From contig JAVTVX010000031.1 of NCBI GenBank assembly GCA_033439265.1, positions 667,501 through 731,500 on the forward strand: a stretch of DNA of 64,000 bases. Reading direction: 5' to 3'. Positions 37,228 to 49,581 of this stretch are shown here, one piece after another. The first letter of the stretch is position 1. The number at the start of each line of letters is the position of its first letter. The DNA comes from Dillenia suffruticosa. Lineage: Eukaryota; Streptophyta; Magnoliopsida; Dilleniales; Dilleniaceae. The notes below the pieces were generated by a model. The model was not told the DNA's origin. It ran no database searches and saw only the letters and a program-made list of their open reading frames with translations. The position numbers and the translations under genes are program-made.

Positions 37228-38031
37228 TTATTTTTGTTTTTGCGTCTTCATGAATGGTCTCCCTAGTAGTAGTGGTGCTGAATTCGTAACAGTATTTTCC
37301 TCCATTTTCAAGATCTCAAAATCTGCTAAAAAAATTAACTTGTTAACTTGCACCAAAACATCTTCTACAATCCCTTCTGGATACACAACATAATGGTCAG
37401 CTAGTTGAATAACCACTCTAGTTTCCTTCAAAGGACCTAGGTTTTGAGCAATGTAAATAGAATATGGCATGAAGTTGATTGATGCATGCTCAAACTTCCT
37501 TATACCAATGACACATGGTAAAGTAAACATACCTGGATCCTTACCTTTCTTGGGTAGAGATCTCTTGATGACAACAGAAATATTCTTCTCCACACTTTTT
37601 TTCTCATCACCTCTCAACTTTCTTTTATTTGTACATAATTTCTTCAAAAATTTTACATATTTTGAAATTTGCCTAATGGCATCCAATAGTGGTATGCTTA
37701 TTTTTACTTTCTTAAAAGTTTCCCAAACCTCCTTCTTATAGTTTTCCCTCTTGGACCTCTCTAACCTACTGGGGAAAGGCAGCACAATTGGGTTAGAATT
37801 CATCAAAGAAGGAGAATCGGACTTTACCTTAATAGGATTTTCATTGGTAGCTTCATCCTCATCCTCTTCATCCTTCTTTTCAGCTACCTTCTTGGGCGAT
37901 GATGGGGTTGATCGCAACTCCTCTCCATTCGTCAACACCATTGCACTAGCAATTTCCTTAGAATTTACTACTGTTTCTGAAGATAGTTTCCCTGAAGTTT
38001 GAGCTTCCAAGTTGCTAAGCGAGGTTGCCAA
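37228..38031 (-). pseudogene. Athila-type gag C-terminus and protease remnant
   Basis: A 267-codon frame. The N-terminal half is charged linker text. The C-terminal half carries Athila protease features: GMFTLPCVIG, SINFMPYSIY, LGPLKETRVVIQLAD, VVYPEGIVEDVLVQV and LLLGRPFM. The usual catalytic DLGAS motif reads EHASINF, so the active-site Asp is lost. The capsid part of gag is missing to the right. Confidence 0.85.
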
Positions 38032-38139
38032 TTAAGTGATTTGATTGCCCAAGTTCTGTATGCTTATTCTCATTTCGTGTTGAATTTGTTGAATGTTAGT
38101 TGCAAGAGTTTTCACTATATCCTCCAGCAGCAATAGCCC

Positions 38140-38345
38140 AATGCTACAATAGGAGAATTAAAGCTAGAATATTCAAATCAGGAGACTTGGTTCTCCGAAA
38201 AGTGGAAACCACAGGACATCCTTATCCGGGAGGCAAACTCGAGCCGAATTGAGAAGGCCCCTACTAAGTCCGCTTGATTGTCCACCTAGGAGCATATCTC
38301 CCCAATCACTTAGATGGCTCTACTGTAACCCAAACACAGTATGCC
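38140..38345 (+). pseudogene. Tat-lineage integrase C-terminal fragment
   Basis: The plus strand reads, with a few stops, GDLVLRKVET-like text, then GGKLEPN and a WEGPYKV-like segment, then VHLGAYLPNHLDG. These correspond to the GPF/Y-type end of Tat integrases. It has the same strand and lineage as the reverse transcriptase relic at 26950, so both may be ends of one element split by the Athila insertion. Confidence 0.6.
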
Positions 38346-38589
38346 AAAAATTTATGCATCTGCCTGCTATTAGTAATCTTCATCACTTTCATCACTACTG
38401 ATAATTGTTATATTTTAATTTATTAAACTATGACATCATTACATTTGTAAGTTACTACATATCTAAAGCAATAACAAGTAGCTTGGGCCCTTGCGGCCAT
38501 GAGCTCCTAGTCTACCAGTTCTCTTTTGTAGACCCAGGCTCTCTTGACTTTATGCCTTTAAGTGTCATCAATACATTGAACCAAACAAA

Positions 38590-38900
38590 CACGACTAATT
38601 CTCGGTGCAATGCCAACGAGCACTCTCAGCGCAATGCCTTCAAATACTTTCTTCGTACAATGCTAACAAGCACTCTTGATACAATGTTTTCAAGTTCTCT
38701 TTTGACACAATACCAACAAGTACTCTCGGCATAATGCCATCAAATCTTCTCTTGGTAGAATGCGAACGAGCACTCTCGGTGCAAAGCCATCAAATTCTCT
38801 CTTGGTACAATGCCAATGAACCCTCTCAATGTCATGCCATCAAACTCCTTCTCGACACCATGCCCTGGAGCGATTTTGGTACAACACAGTAAAGGGTTCC
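38590..38900 (+). repeat. Degenerate tandem repeat array in a Tat-type 3' region
   Basis: About ten units of 28-30 bases, each like CTCTCGGTGCAATGCCAAC or ..GCAATGCCATCAAAT, alternating to give a higher-order period near 57 bases. Tat/Ogre elements are known to carry variable tandem repeats after pol, and the array lies directly downstream of a Tat integrase tail. Confidence 0.65.
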
Positions 38901-41125
38901 ATACCCTCATTTTTTTGGCTCTGTGCCTCAACCAAGTTCCATACCCTCTCTTATACTCTCTCGACTATACAAGCTAAAAGGGTCCTGCAATTTCACTCTT
39001 TGTCCAATGTCATAAGCCAGCAACAAGGCATTATTCTAGCCTCTCAGCATACAAAGGCCATTGTGCAAATTAAAACTTAACTTTCAATATTTCAATTCGG
39101 GCATGTCAGAAAGGTCCTAACACACAATCTCTCAATTACGAGCCAATTACAGACAAATCGATAAATAGTTTCGACATGCCACGAAAACACAATTATGACG
39201 AACTTCATACAAAAAGAAATCAAAGAATTGGGCATTCAAGACTATTAGCGCTATAGAGTAACAAAAGCATCTGGTGCAAGAAAATAGCCTTTGATTTATC
39301 CGTAAGATCTATACAGAGCAAGTCAGAATTCATACAAATGGAAGCAGAAGCAACATAATGTTAACATATTAAGAATATATAGAAAACAAAATATACAAGT
39401 AGGAAGTTATGAAGAAAGAGGAGGCACTCATTCAGGTTTGATCTTTTCTTGAGTCATAACCTTACAAAGCAAATTCGTTCTTCCAACTCTACCCTTGTAT
39501 ATCTAGTCCTCCTATTCTCTTTACACCTCCCATAAGACGCTAACATTACGCCTAGTGCTTGACCGTCTCCATCAGATCTCACATGAAGAAACGCCTCCGC
39601 CTTCCAATACAAGAAGGGGGAAATGTCTCCAACTACTACAAAGTCCCTTGAGACCACCAATGCAAGCCATCACAGTATCAGGTTACCAAATGACGTGATG
39701 GAACCTCGCATTGGTAGTTCCCTCACTAATGAAACCTCATATCGATAGTACTTGCACCCTTTTCAAAATCATTCCGTTAACAACAAGACACAAAAGAACC
39801 ACCATACAAAACCACTTATTTTTGAACTTATCAATACCAAAGTATTACTGTAATGGAAAACCTCCTACGATCTCTATTTTTCATGTATTTCATCACCAAT
39901 GAATCAAAACTCTAGTCTATAACTTTGGCTCATCCAATAAACTTTAGAAACTTTACCACTATCCTATACTATTTATAGCATCGGATATAGTCTTGAATAC
40001 AACTCCCAGAGAATGAAGCAGTGTGCTTCGAAACTGAAATGGTTGGTTCCTTATTTAATGCCACTCACATCCTATTTCCGCGACCTTTACGTTCCATTAA
40101 CATATACTAATTCTCAGTCCTTTCTATTCCCAACCTTTAGAAACAACCATAAGACCGGAATCACCCAAGTCCATTAGATCATAAAACCCAAGAATAGTCA
40201 AATACGCTCTCGGTCCCTTGACTGGGTGCTTTCTCTGTCAAGCACCTTAACTTACATCTTTCGACACTCTCGGTCTTACTCTCTTGGGGAGCCAACTACT
40301 CCCATACCTCTCAGTCAATCCAACTCTTGGCTCCTAGACCTCTCGATTATCCTACTCCTTAGTGAATACAACAACAACAACAATCTAGATCTTGATCCTA
40401 AATTTTGGGATCGGCCATTCGAGAGACAAACACAAGAGAGATGAAAAATATATATAGAATTAAAATCATCCGATAAATAACACCACTCCTCAGTGGATAC
40501 ATTTCATTAATATGGAAGTAATTCCATTATGTGATAAATTCGACTTGAAATTATCTAGTGAAAAAAAGAAATCTTTAACATTTAAAGCTTTCATAATCGG
40601 ATAGGAATCTTCGTTGGTCTCCAGGAAGTCTTTATCAATAAGGAAATAAATCTTGGTAGTTACTTCCGATAAGGTATAAAATCTCCATGACAACTTGAAC
40701 TTGTCTTAGCCAACAGAATTTTAAATCTCTTAGAAATCTCTAACCATAGTTCCTGTGATCTCAAAAAAAATTTAACAATCTATCTATAAGAAAACTAGGA
40801 TTTCTACACTTCTAAGCACATATGCGATTTGCCATATAGGCATGCTATATATATATTCAATATAAGTAACCAGTCAGATATTCATTAACTCAACACTTAA
40901 CACACAAAGACAATATCAAACTATCTTACGGCTCTTCTTAGTCTGTTTCTCATTCTCTTATAACCACTTTTTTTGACTTCAGTGTCAGAGCCTTCAAACA
41001 CCCTCTGATGGTATTTGCAGGTCTCATCGCTCACAAAAACCCTGAAGAGTTCTCAACACACTGGTTCCACATTTGGGTTAATAGAGCTGGAATTTGTGGA
41101 GCACACCCACCTCCATCATATACAT
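38901..41125. other. Non-coding DNA, probably remaining 3' region and LTR of the Tat-type element
   Basis: No open frame of interest. Further CTCTCGG-type motifs occur at 40208-40345. A purine-rich AAGAAAGAGGAGG near 39413-39425 could be a polypurine tract. The right edge near 41125 is suggested because duplicated host-like sequence begins there. LTR limits could not be established. Confidence 0.35.
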
Positions 41126-41400
41126 GGTTGAGTGGCCTTAATGTTCATACAATCCCTTGATGTATGATGCATATGTGTTATATTTGACCTTTGTTGTCTT
41201 TTTTAATTTAGTATCTAACAAAGTTCTTGTTTTCTGTTTTGATACCTCTGACATTCTTTGCAACTGAATTGAGTAAAGGAGCGAGCTGTATGGCGTTGAC
41301 CCAAAATCTCAACAGCCACAAGGTATGGTCAGTGGCAGGTTTCCTTTATAAGTAGCTTATACTTTTGCTAGATAAAGATATATCCATTTTAAGTTATAGC
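41126..41400 (+). repeat. Second copy of the segment at 3861-4225
   Basis: Begins with GTTGAGTGGCCTTA and ends in TAGATAAAGATATATCCATT, matching 3866-4210 with two internal deletions. Same orientation as the first copy, and therefore separate from the inverted duplication. Confidence 0.7.
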
Positions 41401-41869
41401 TTTGTTTTCATCTCTCTTTTACTCATATTTGCTCATAAGTAAAAATACATTTTCACCAAAAAAAAATTAAGTAAAAATACATAGCCCCATTTTTGTTGGT
41501 TTACATTTCCAACCACATAGCAACATCTTTGTTTACAGAAACCAACCCAACTTATGTCAATTTTCTATTGAACCTTTGTCTTAATTAACATTAGGAGATA
41601 GTTTTTATTCATTTTGCATCATCCCAACAAAATCTATGGTGTCTGTGGTAGAAACTGTCAGCCCTATGTTAAGAGTTGCACCCAGAGAGAATGTGTTTTG
41701 ACCGTAAAATGGTGTTTTGGAGTTTCTAAGAGTTTCAGTTGTATACTCAATTTTACTTCTTTCATACTGAAATTTCTCCATAATCTACTCGTAAATGTAG
41801 GTTTTAAGTGGAACCACATTAATTCTTGTCTACGTTACTTATTTATGCACTTGTTTTTAAAATTTCCTT
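41401..41869. other. Non-coding DNA
   Basis: No conserved feature. A 152-codon frame starting at 41614 overlaps the antisense of the LINE relic and is not considered a gene. Confidence 0.4.
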
Positions 41870-42930
41870 CCAATTTTCTTGATCAATGGGGGGAAGTTGC
41901 TTTTGAACAACCACAAACCTGCACACCGTCTTTGATTTCCGCTTCATTAAAACCTCCTCTAATATGGCTTCAACTCGCTTTCCATCTTCTTAAATTCTCT
42001 CCTCTTTTCTCGGGATTTTCCATCGTTCATTCTGCACTTCACATATTCACTGTTTCAGAACAGAACTATTAAGCACCGAATTTCTGTTTTCTTGTCTAAC
42101 ACATCCAGTACCTCTCTTCTTGTTTCTATTTCATTAGAAATATTTCCAAACTCCTTCCTCTTCCACTCCTTCAATTTCTCCTCCAGCTTGAAACCATGCC
42201 GCCCATTAATAAAGAGTTTCTCCACCATTTTTCAACTTTCTTGAATCCTTCACCCCACCAGCACCCTAAAAGGCTCAAGGCCCGGCCAATCCACAGAGTC
42301 CACCAACATGATTGGTAATGATCCGATGCAGACCTTTTAAGGCCTAATTGAGTTTGATGCCCCTAATGATCCATCCATTAGCGATTAACCAGGATTCTAT
42401 CCAAGCTACTCATTCGAGAACAAACCCATTCAAAGCCAACACAAAACTTGTAAAATCATCCATTTCCCTGTCCTCACCTCTGCTTCCGTTTCTTTCCTTG
42501 GACTGAATTGGGCTAAAATAAACCCCCACGGACCACAACTCCTCCCATAGTCTTCTCTTTCCCTCTTGATTACTAGGTCCATAGACATCTGCCAAGTTAC
42601 ACCCCATACGCCACAGACAATCAAAAAAAAAAAAAAACTCCTTTTCCTTCTTAAAAATTTCTAGATTCCATATTACTCCAATCCACCTCACCGGTACCCC
42701 ACAAAGATAAAATTTTGTTCCTCTCATTTTGCTTTCTTGAATCATAATGAAAACCAGCCACTTGGTACAAATTCTTCCAAGTTGAATTTTCTGGTTCAAA
42801 CAACTCGTGATCATATTTAGGACCTCCTCCTTACTACAATTCTCTTTAATCCCCATCATCTCTGCCATTTCCCATACTTTCTTTCTGCATCTTGATTTAC
42901 CCTTGTCAATCATTTTCTTGACTTACACAA
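41870..42930 (-). pseudogene. LINE relic, endonuclease to start of reverse transcriptase
   Basis: The minus-strand frame 42913-42410 carries KSRCRKKV, IQESKMRGTKF, DVYGPSNQEGKRRLWEEL and DDFTSFVLALNGFVLE, typical of plant LINE endonucleases. Further frames continue with WPGLKPFRVL, KVEKWWRNS, an FKLEEKLKEWKRKEFGN-like stretch and, near 41950, text like EIKDGVQVCGCSKATSP that matches the start of plant LINE reverse transcriptase. It is longer than the left-arm copy at 21147. There are many stops. Confidence 0.7.
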
Positions 42931-43314
42931 ATAGCAAGTGCTCGAACAAAAATTATCCACATCCTCTTTAAGCCTTACGAGTCAAAAATATTGGAAACTC
43001 AGAGAGCTTTCATGACCAAGAGCACTATGTCAAAGTAAACTGGTTGTTTATATTATCACGTTGTGGACAAAGGATGTTGAAGCTACAAATACTCTAAGCA
43101 CTGCATAAACTCTGAATTTTTTAGTGCACTCTTATATGGGTAAACGTACTAATCATTTTCTACTGCATTGTTTTTCTTTCTTTTTTGCTTTCTTTTTTTT
43201 GGGGGGGGGGGGGTGGTTGATTTTGGCATAGGGAAAGAAGCAGCTTCACCATCAATGTCAACTTATCTCTTAGCGCCAAGACAAACGTTCTTACTTTCTA
43301 CTTTTAGTCTTATT

Positions 43315-45701
43315 TGTCACGCCCCGACTCTCCCGTTGAGCACGAAACAACCGCCGCGTTATCTCGGCAAACGCGCATGACCTCCCCATATACCGAGACA
43401 GCACAAGGCATTCCAATTGTATAATAAATCTTCCAATACACAAATCCCTCAAATAAGAAAATCATAAATATACAGCCCACATGCAAAGGATCCATCTGGT
43501 CCATCACTGTACACACCAGCATGCGTCGGCACACACATTTGGAAAGCGAGTTCCTGTACATGCACGCATGCAGTGTGGCCATCTCAACCAATTTAGAATT
43601 TTCAGTACAAATAAAACATTCCAAAGATATTTCAAATCAAAATGAAAGAAGACTCAAATTATAGTTGTTGATTTAACATTTCAATCCAAATGTTCCAGTA
43701 TAAGATAAAACATTTTTGCAAAAATGGTTCAATAAAAATAATGAAATCCAAAATCATAATCGTCGGCTTTTACTAATACTTGACGAAAAACTCAACCAGT
43801 ATCAGTAAAATCCGCCTGGTATGAGATGTACAAAACTTCCTTTCTATGGTTCTACGTTCTACAATTCCCAAAAATCCTACACTACTAAATACCTATACAA
43901 ATCAGCAAAATATCCTTCGCAAGCTCCAACGTTCGATCTCTGAACTAAGTATTCTCTGAAAAATGTGAGAGATGGATGAGTATTGGGGAATACTCAGTGA
44001 GTGGAGTACAATGGTATGATTGTGTGATTAATGATGAGTGAATTTGTGGGTGTCAAAGTATATCTCAAACAATACTTCATATATATCGAAACATTTTCAA
44101 TAAATCAGATAATTCACAAAGTATGCATCCATATCAAATATTTTTTCAGAAAATCACAAGGGTCCCATCGAAATTACTTCCATCTTGCGTTTGGCCGAAT
44201 CAAGAAAGAAGCCCGCCAAGGGGTTTTCCATATCAGTATTTCAAACACTACCCCCTTCCTTGGCGTTGGCTCGGACCTCTCCGGGGTGCAATCCGGATAG
44301 TCCGACGTGGCATAGAAGAGGCCGCGTATACCTCTCTCGCAATGAAACCCCAACCATGCCACCCCGTCAGGTCGCTCCATGGAGGGAATGACTATAGCCA
44401 TTAACTACTAGCACCATGCATTTCTCAAATATGTCATTTCTCAAGTTATGCGTCATAATTTCTAGCAAACAATCATCAATTTCATGTCATAGCAATTTAT
44501 AGAGTAATATCAAATCACATATGGTACATATGCATTTATAAATATAATGGATGCATTCATACTTTACAATCCAGTTCGGACATCCCACAATCACAAAACA
44601 ATTTATATAAAATATGTAAAAATCTTACAAAATCATTTATAAAACAATTTTAAACTCATTTTGCATATTTATAATACAATGGACCATCCACTCACCTTTA
44701 GAGACGGTATCCACTCCCTATTTCCATAATTCAGTCCAATAAAATCTTACTCTGACCCTCAATTGATTTTCCTAAATCCACAATCACAATTTTTATCATC
44801 AATTTTCCAAATATTTTCAGGGTTATCAATTTTTCCAAATTTTGTACAAATCTTACTTTTCCAATTTATGAATACCCTCTAATGTCATCAATTGCATTTC
44901 ATTATAGATAAATAACATGATCAAAGTCGAGTCTAATTCAACCTAAAAGACCACTCAAAGTAAAAAACAAGCATGAATAGTTAGTCTTCTACAAGGTAAA
45001 ATTTTTTTGAAAAATCATAAATTTTTTAATTCTCATCCAAACGTTTCAAACCATACTTCATTTTCAAGGTGTGAAAATCTAGTTTCATAATACGGAGATT
45101 GTATTTGAATTACCTATATACAAAACAAATTATTATGAAAATGCTATATCAATCCTTAAGCTCTAATCCCGATTTTTAAACTATCCTTCCATATACATAC
45201 CGTTATGCAATTAGCAACTCAAAAACAACCTAAGAAAGATATTGGATGCAACAGTATCCTTCATTCTGCAGAATATTCCATTCTAACCTCAAAATTCTAA
45301 TATTTTCATGCACATTCCAATCGGACTTCAAGAAAAGCTATTTAAACCAACCCAATAAGGTTTTATTATCCTCTAACATGTTCTCTCATACTAGACAACC
45401 TAAATTCGTATAGAATTTCAGACTTAACTCTAATAATCATATATAGAATTTTATAAATGCATTTTATTCAGATCCAACATACATTCTAGGCATATATAGA
45501 ATTTCTCATTCTAAATTAACCCTAGATTCATTCAACTTATCGAAAGGATCAGAAATCCCCTCACCTAGGGTTTCTCGGTTCGCAGACCTAGCTTCACACC
45601 AAGCTTCAAAAAAAAAAAAAAAAAAAACAATATTGGAGACGCAGCGTTTTGGGACAAAACGCTGCGTCCCCAATTGGGGATTAGGGTTAAAACCCTAACC
45701 C

Positions 45702-45745
<44 letters not shown>

Positions 45746-48700
45746 CCCGACGTTCCCTCTCCTGCGGCCGTTCGTCTTCTCCCGCGGCCGTTTGGCTTCC
45801 TCCACCACAGCCGCCGCCACCGCCATTCTCCTCCTTCTTCTTCCCTCTCGGTCACTCTCTCTCCCTTCGCGATCCCTCTCGCGATCGCTCTCTCTTCGTT
45901 GTTCTCTGCCCTCCTCCGCGCGCCACCGCGCGACCCGCTTCCCTGCACAATCGCACCACCCGTGACCTTCCGCAGGCACCACCACCACAGCAACAGTGAT
46001 TCCCTCCCTCGTGCGAGCGTGCGATCACCCGAGCACGCCGTAGCGCGAGCGCGACTGCTCGCGAGCGCGCGACCTTTCTTGCGCGAGCGTGAGCCCGAGT
46101 GCGCCTCAGCCTACGCGGTCCGTGCCCCAGCGTGCACAAGAGCGCGCGGCCCAGCGTGCACGGGTGCGAAGCCCAGAGTGCACGGGCGTGCACGGGCGCG
46201 CGACCCAGCTCACGAGCGCGCGCGGCCCAGTGCACGAGCGTGCGGGGCCCAGCGCACGAGCGCGCAGCAGCGCGCGAGCGCACGCGAGCGCACGCGAGCC
46301 AGCACAGCGGACGGGCGCGCACCAGCGGACGGGCGCGCACCAGCACACGGGACCACCAGCCGCAGGCCCATCAGCCGCAGGCCCGCCAGCCTGCAGGCCC
46401 AGTTTAGCCCATTGGCCCGCCAGCCAGCAGGCCCATCAACCGCCGACCCGTCGACCCGCTAGCCCGTTAGCCCACTGGCCCGCAGACCAGCGAGCCCGCT
46501 AGCTGTAGCCTACAAGCCCTCGATGGCCCGTGACGGTCCGTGAGTTCGTGACAGCCCACGAACCTCCACGCAGGTAAATGACTTAGGGTTTTGTTTCGGA
46601 TCTATGTGTTTAGATCTAACAAATGAACTTTGTTTTGATAGGAAACCCTACAGACTTTGGAGTGATCGAAACGACTTTCGGACGAGACTCGACGCTTCGA
46701 GAAAACCCTAGGTGAGGAGATTTCGACTCTAATTGATAAATTGGACGAATCTAGGATTGAATTTAAGATGAAAGGTTTTGTATATGTTTAGAGTGTAAGT
46801 GGAATGCGAATAGAATACAAATTATGAAATGATTATATATGAATTGAAGGTTAAGTATAGAATGTTACAGAAATTTGATGATCTGATTTAGGTTGATCTT
46901 TTGGAGACTCGAGCGGTCAGATCCGATTTGGCTTGTCAGTAGGGAGTGACTTCCCTCCCGTAGAACAGTGAGTGGGACTTTGACATTCGTTATTGATTGA
47001 AAACCATGTTTCAAAAATACTTCTAAATGACATGTTTCTGCAAATGTATGATTGTTAGACCTTTCCAATATTTGATGAAATGTTTTATGACCTTTGGAGT
47101 GTCTTAACTGCTGACTTTATTGATATGCATCCATGAGTTTTGATAAACATATATTGTGCCATATTTTCGACATATTGATATGTTTTAATGCTTCCACTAC
47201 ATTGGCACATGGTTTTAAATGGATTTATTTACACATTTGGGCTGTATGCCCGGCCGACTTTATGATATTATGTTTTGGGCTGTATGCCCGGCCGACTTTA
47301 TGATATTATGCATTGGGTTGTATGCCCGGCTGACGTTATGATATTATGCATGGGGCTATATGCCCGGCTGATCTGGTGATGGGATGCATGGGGCTACGTG
47401 CCCGGCTGATATGATATTGTGATCCGTAGCTACGAAGGACATCTGGTAGAGGCACCCCTTGTGTCCGGATACGCTTCGGCCGGAGGTATCCGCCAGATTG
47501 TCGTGTGTATGGGTGTCCCAGGTTGACCCTCATCGGAGAGGACGTTGAGTACGGCTCCGTCTAGTACCAGGCGGGGGCACCATACACGGCTGACTAGTTA
47601 TATGTACATTATTATTATTTACAGGCTAGTTGGGGTAGTCTGTGGCCAACATTGGGGCAGAGAGTCATTCTTTAATACTTGCATTTGGAAAAACCCCCAA
47701 TGCGCCGTCCTTGGTCGAGGTAGACCATTGCCGGGAATATTTCATTGGCCGGCTCTTCATGACATTGATGTGAATATTGGATGCATATCTTGCTTTTTGA
47801 TGTGTGCGTGTGACATATGATTTTGGAAATAACATGATCAGTTTGCACACTGTGGATATTTTCTTATCTTATGCTTTGACACTCCAAATTCACCTCGATA
47901 TTGATAGTACGATGTCAATCCCCTCACTTACTGAGTATCCTCCCATAGATACTCATTCCTCACTTTCTTTCCCACAGGATTAGTGTTGGATCGAGGAGAT
48001 ACCACTGGACTTGGGTATGGATATTTTCCATCTCTTCCGCTATGATGATTGATGACATTATTATGTATTGGAGATTTTAGATTGACCAATGTATTTATAT
48101 AAATTTTCTGGGATGAATGTATAAATTATGGACTTTTATTCGCGAAACCTTCGTGTTGATTATTTCATTGCATTGAGGCATTTGTAAATATTTAAAAATA
48201 ACTTGGGAATTTATTTTATATATGCGTAGAATTTAAGTCCGCTCGGTGTGGCGGCTGCTCATGCTCTAGTGGGCATGACAGTAGAGGTCTGTTGCTAGGA
48301 CTGCTAGAAACTTATAGTTTTGCGTTGTTTTGGATGTTGGCTTTGGTATTTGTTGATTTTGGAGAGGCCGGGATGGCCATTTACTTATTTTTCAGGATGA
48401 ATATGATATACAGGTGAAATTGTACTCGGGAAACCTCCGATTTATGGGGAGGTTCTGTCCAATTTTCTGTAAAAATACAGCCAGCATCCAGGGACAACGG
48501 GCGGCTGTTCACGATCCCGGTTTGGGGCGTGACACTGTGCGCTGTTCAATTTAGTCTGGAACCTGCAATGCTTCCAAATTGAAGCAAATTTTAGCAATTA
48601 AACCTAATTACTATTCGAAGCCCTAGAGATAGCATTAGGAACCCATCCTGACTTGTGCATAGAATGGGGTTCGGTCTCGATCTAAGGTTCTGAGGATTTG

Positions 48701-49102
48701 CAGCTAATTGTCGCTTAGGGCTTCGGTGGAGGTCGCAGCAAGGAACGCCGCGCGCAAGTGAGCGAGCGAGGGAGAGGGAGACAATGTGCTGCTATCGCGT
48801 GCGAAAGAGAGAGACAGTGAGTCGCAGGAGAGAGTAGAGAAAAAGAGAGAGAAAAGAGGCGGGACAGTTGTTTGCGGTGGTGGCTTGCCGATGATCGAGG
48901 GAGACGCGGCGCAGGAGGGAGGCGGAGAGTGAGAAACAGAGAGAGAGTGACGAACGAGAGAGAGAGACGGGAGGAAGAGAGAGAGAAATTAAGGCTTTTT
49001 GCCCTAACTTCACACTTGGGAAGAAAGTGCAACATTTTGGTCCAAAACGTTGCGCTTCCTTCCCCCTCTCCTTATTCTCTTTTTTTTTTTTAAGGTATTA
49101 TA
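43315..49102 (-). repeat. Solo LTR, family C, interrupted by a nested LTR
   Basis: Starts TGTCACGCC at 43315 and ends ..GGTATTATA at 49102, flanked by a 5-base duplication TTATT (43310-43314, 49103-49107). Without the nested insertion it is about 2.84 kb (43315-45589 plus 48535-49102). The end base is mutated (TATA for the usual TACA). On the minus strand it contains imperfect dyads near 49029-49053 and 48987-49010, a CT tract, the intron II donor CCCTAG^GTGAGG (near 45568), the intron III donor CTAAAG^GTGAGTGG (near 44698), an acceptor near 43960 and the hairpin (43978-43995). Confidence 0.85.
45590..48534 (+). repeat. Solo LTR, family B, nested in the family-C LTR
   Basis: Ends GGGGCGTGACA at 48534 and matches the solo LTR at 15692 in opposite orientation. 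The 5' edge is worn: TTCACACCAAGCTTC then poly-A stands where TGTAACACCAAACT is expected, so the start is approximate and no target duplication could be confirmed (CTGTG follows the 3' end). It carries a 31-base dyad (45638-45668), dyad TTAGGGTT/AACCCTAA (45681-45698), CT tract, GC-rich block, putative introns I (46574-46641) and II (46712-46891), minisatellite (47236-47408) and hairpin (47933-47954). Confidence 0.85.
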
Positions 49103-49107
49103 TTATT

Positions 49108-49581
49108 GGCCGCCAGCCCTATGCAACAGGAGAACAACGGCACTTGGTTGAAAGAATAATTCTCTTTCCATTTTTCTGCGGTTCTCTAGATTTCTAGGCC
49201 AATCAGATTTGTTCTTCTGTTTCTATTCCTTTTATTCAATTTAGGACTCCATCCAAGGGACATTGAGAATAACTTGCAAGCAATTTATTGAAAAACACTA
49301 TTTTGTAATCCAAGGCAATACTAGGTATCATCTAACGCGTGACAGTCTCTAATTGGTCCCATTATTGTACGAAATAGCCATCAATTGCAGTCAATCAACC
49401 ACGGCCATGACAATTGATGATGCAGATCACAGCATATAGAAAACTGCTCAAAACATACACCAATATCAAAACAAGCAAAACAAAACCCGGAAACTAAAGA
49501 AAAGAAAGAAAATGAAACACTTGCAGGACCAGTAGATGACAGTAGACTTGGAGCTTTCCTAGTTGGTGTTGAGGTGGAGAA
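49108..49581. other. 3' flank of the DUF247 gene
   Basis: Non-coding. On the minus strand this is downstream of the DUF247 stop codon and matches 20284-20750 of the left arm. No clear polyadenylation signal could be chosen. Confidence 0.45.

Larger units (their letters stand above)
29784..38135 (-). mobile_element. Decayed, 5'-truncated Athila-lineage Ty3/gypsy element
   Basis: Minus-strand order is gag/protease remnant (38031-37228), reverse transcriptase (about 37061-35657), RNase H and integrase (35641-34016), a 3' open-frame region (33318-32622), a polypurine tract and one LTR (31071-29784). No second LTR and no gag N-terminus are visible at the right end, where Tat integrase sequence of the opposite strand begins near 38140. 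Coding parts are split by at least four frame changes plus stops. The right limit is approximate. Confidence 0.8.

Noticed and set aside
41614-42072. 152-codon plus-strand open frame
   Set aside because: It overlaps the antisense of the LINE relic, starts in unrelated AT-rich sequence and has no recognisable domain.
45681-45698. Interstitial telomere sequence (TTAGGGTT/AACCCTAA)
   Set aside because: There is only one inverted pair and no tandem array. It is part of the conserved LTR dyad.
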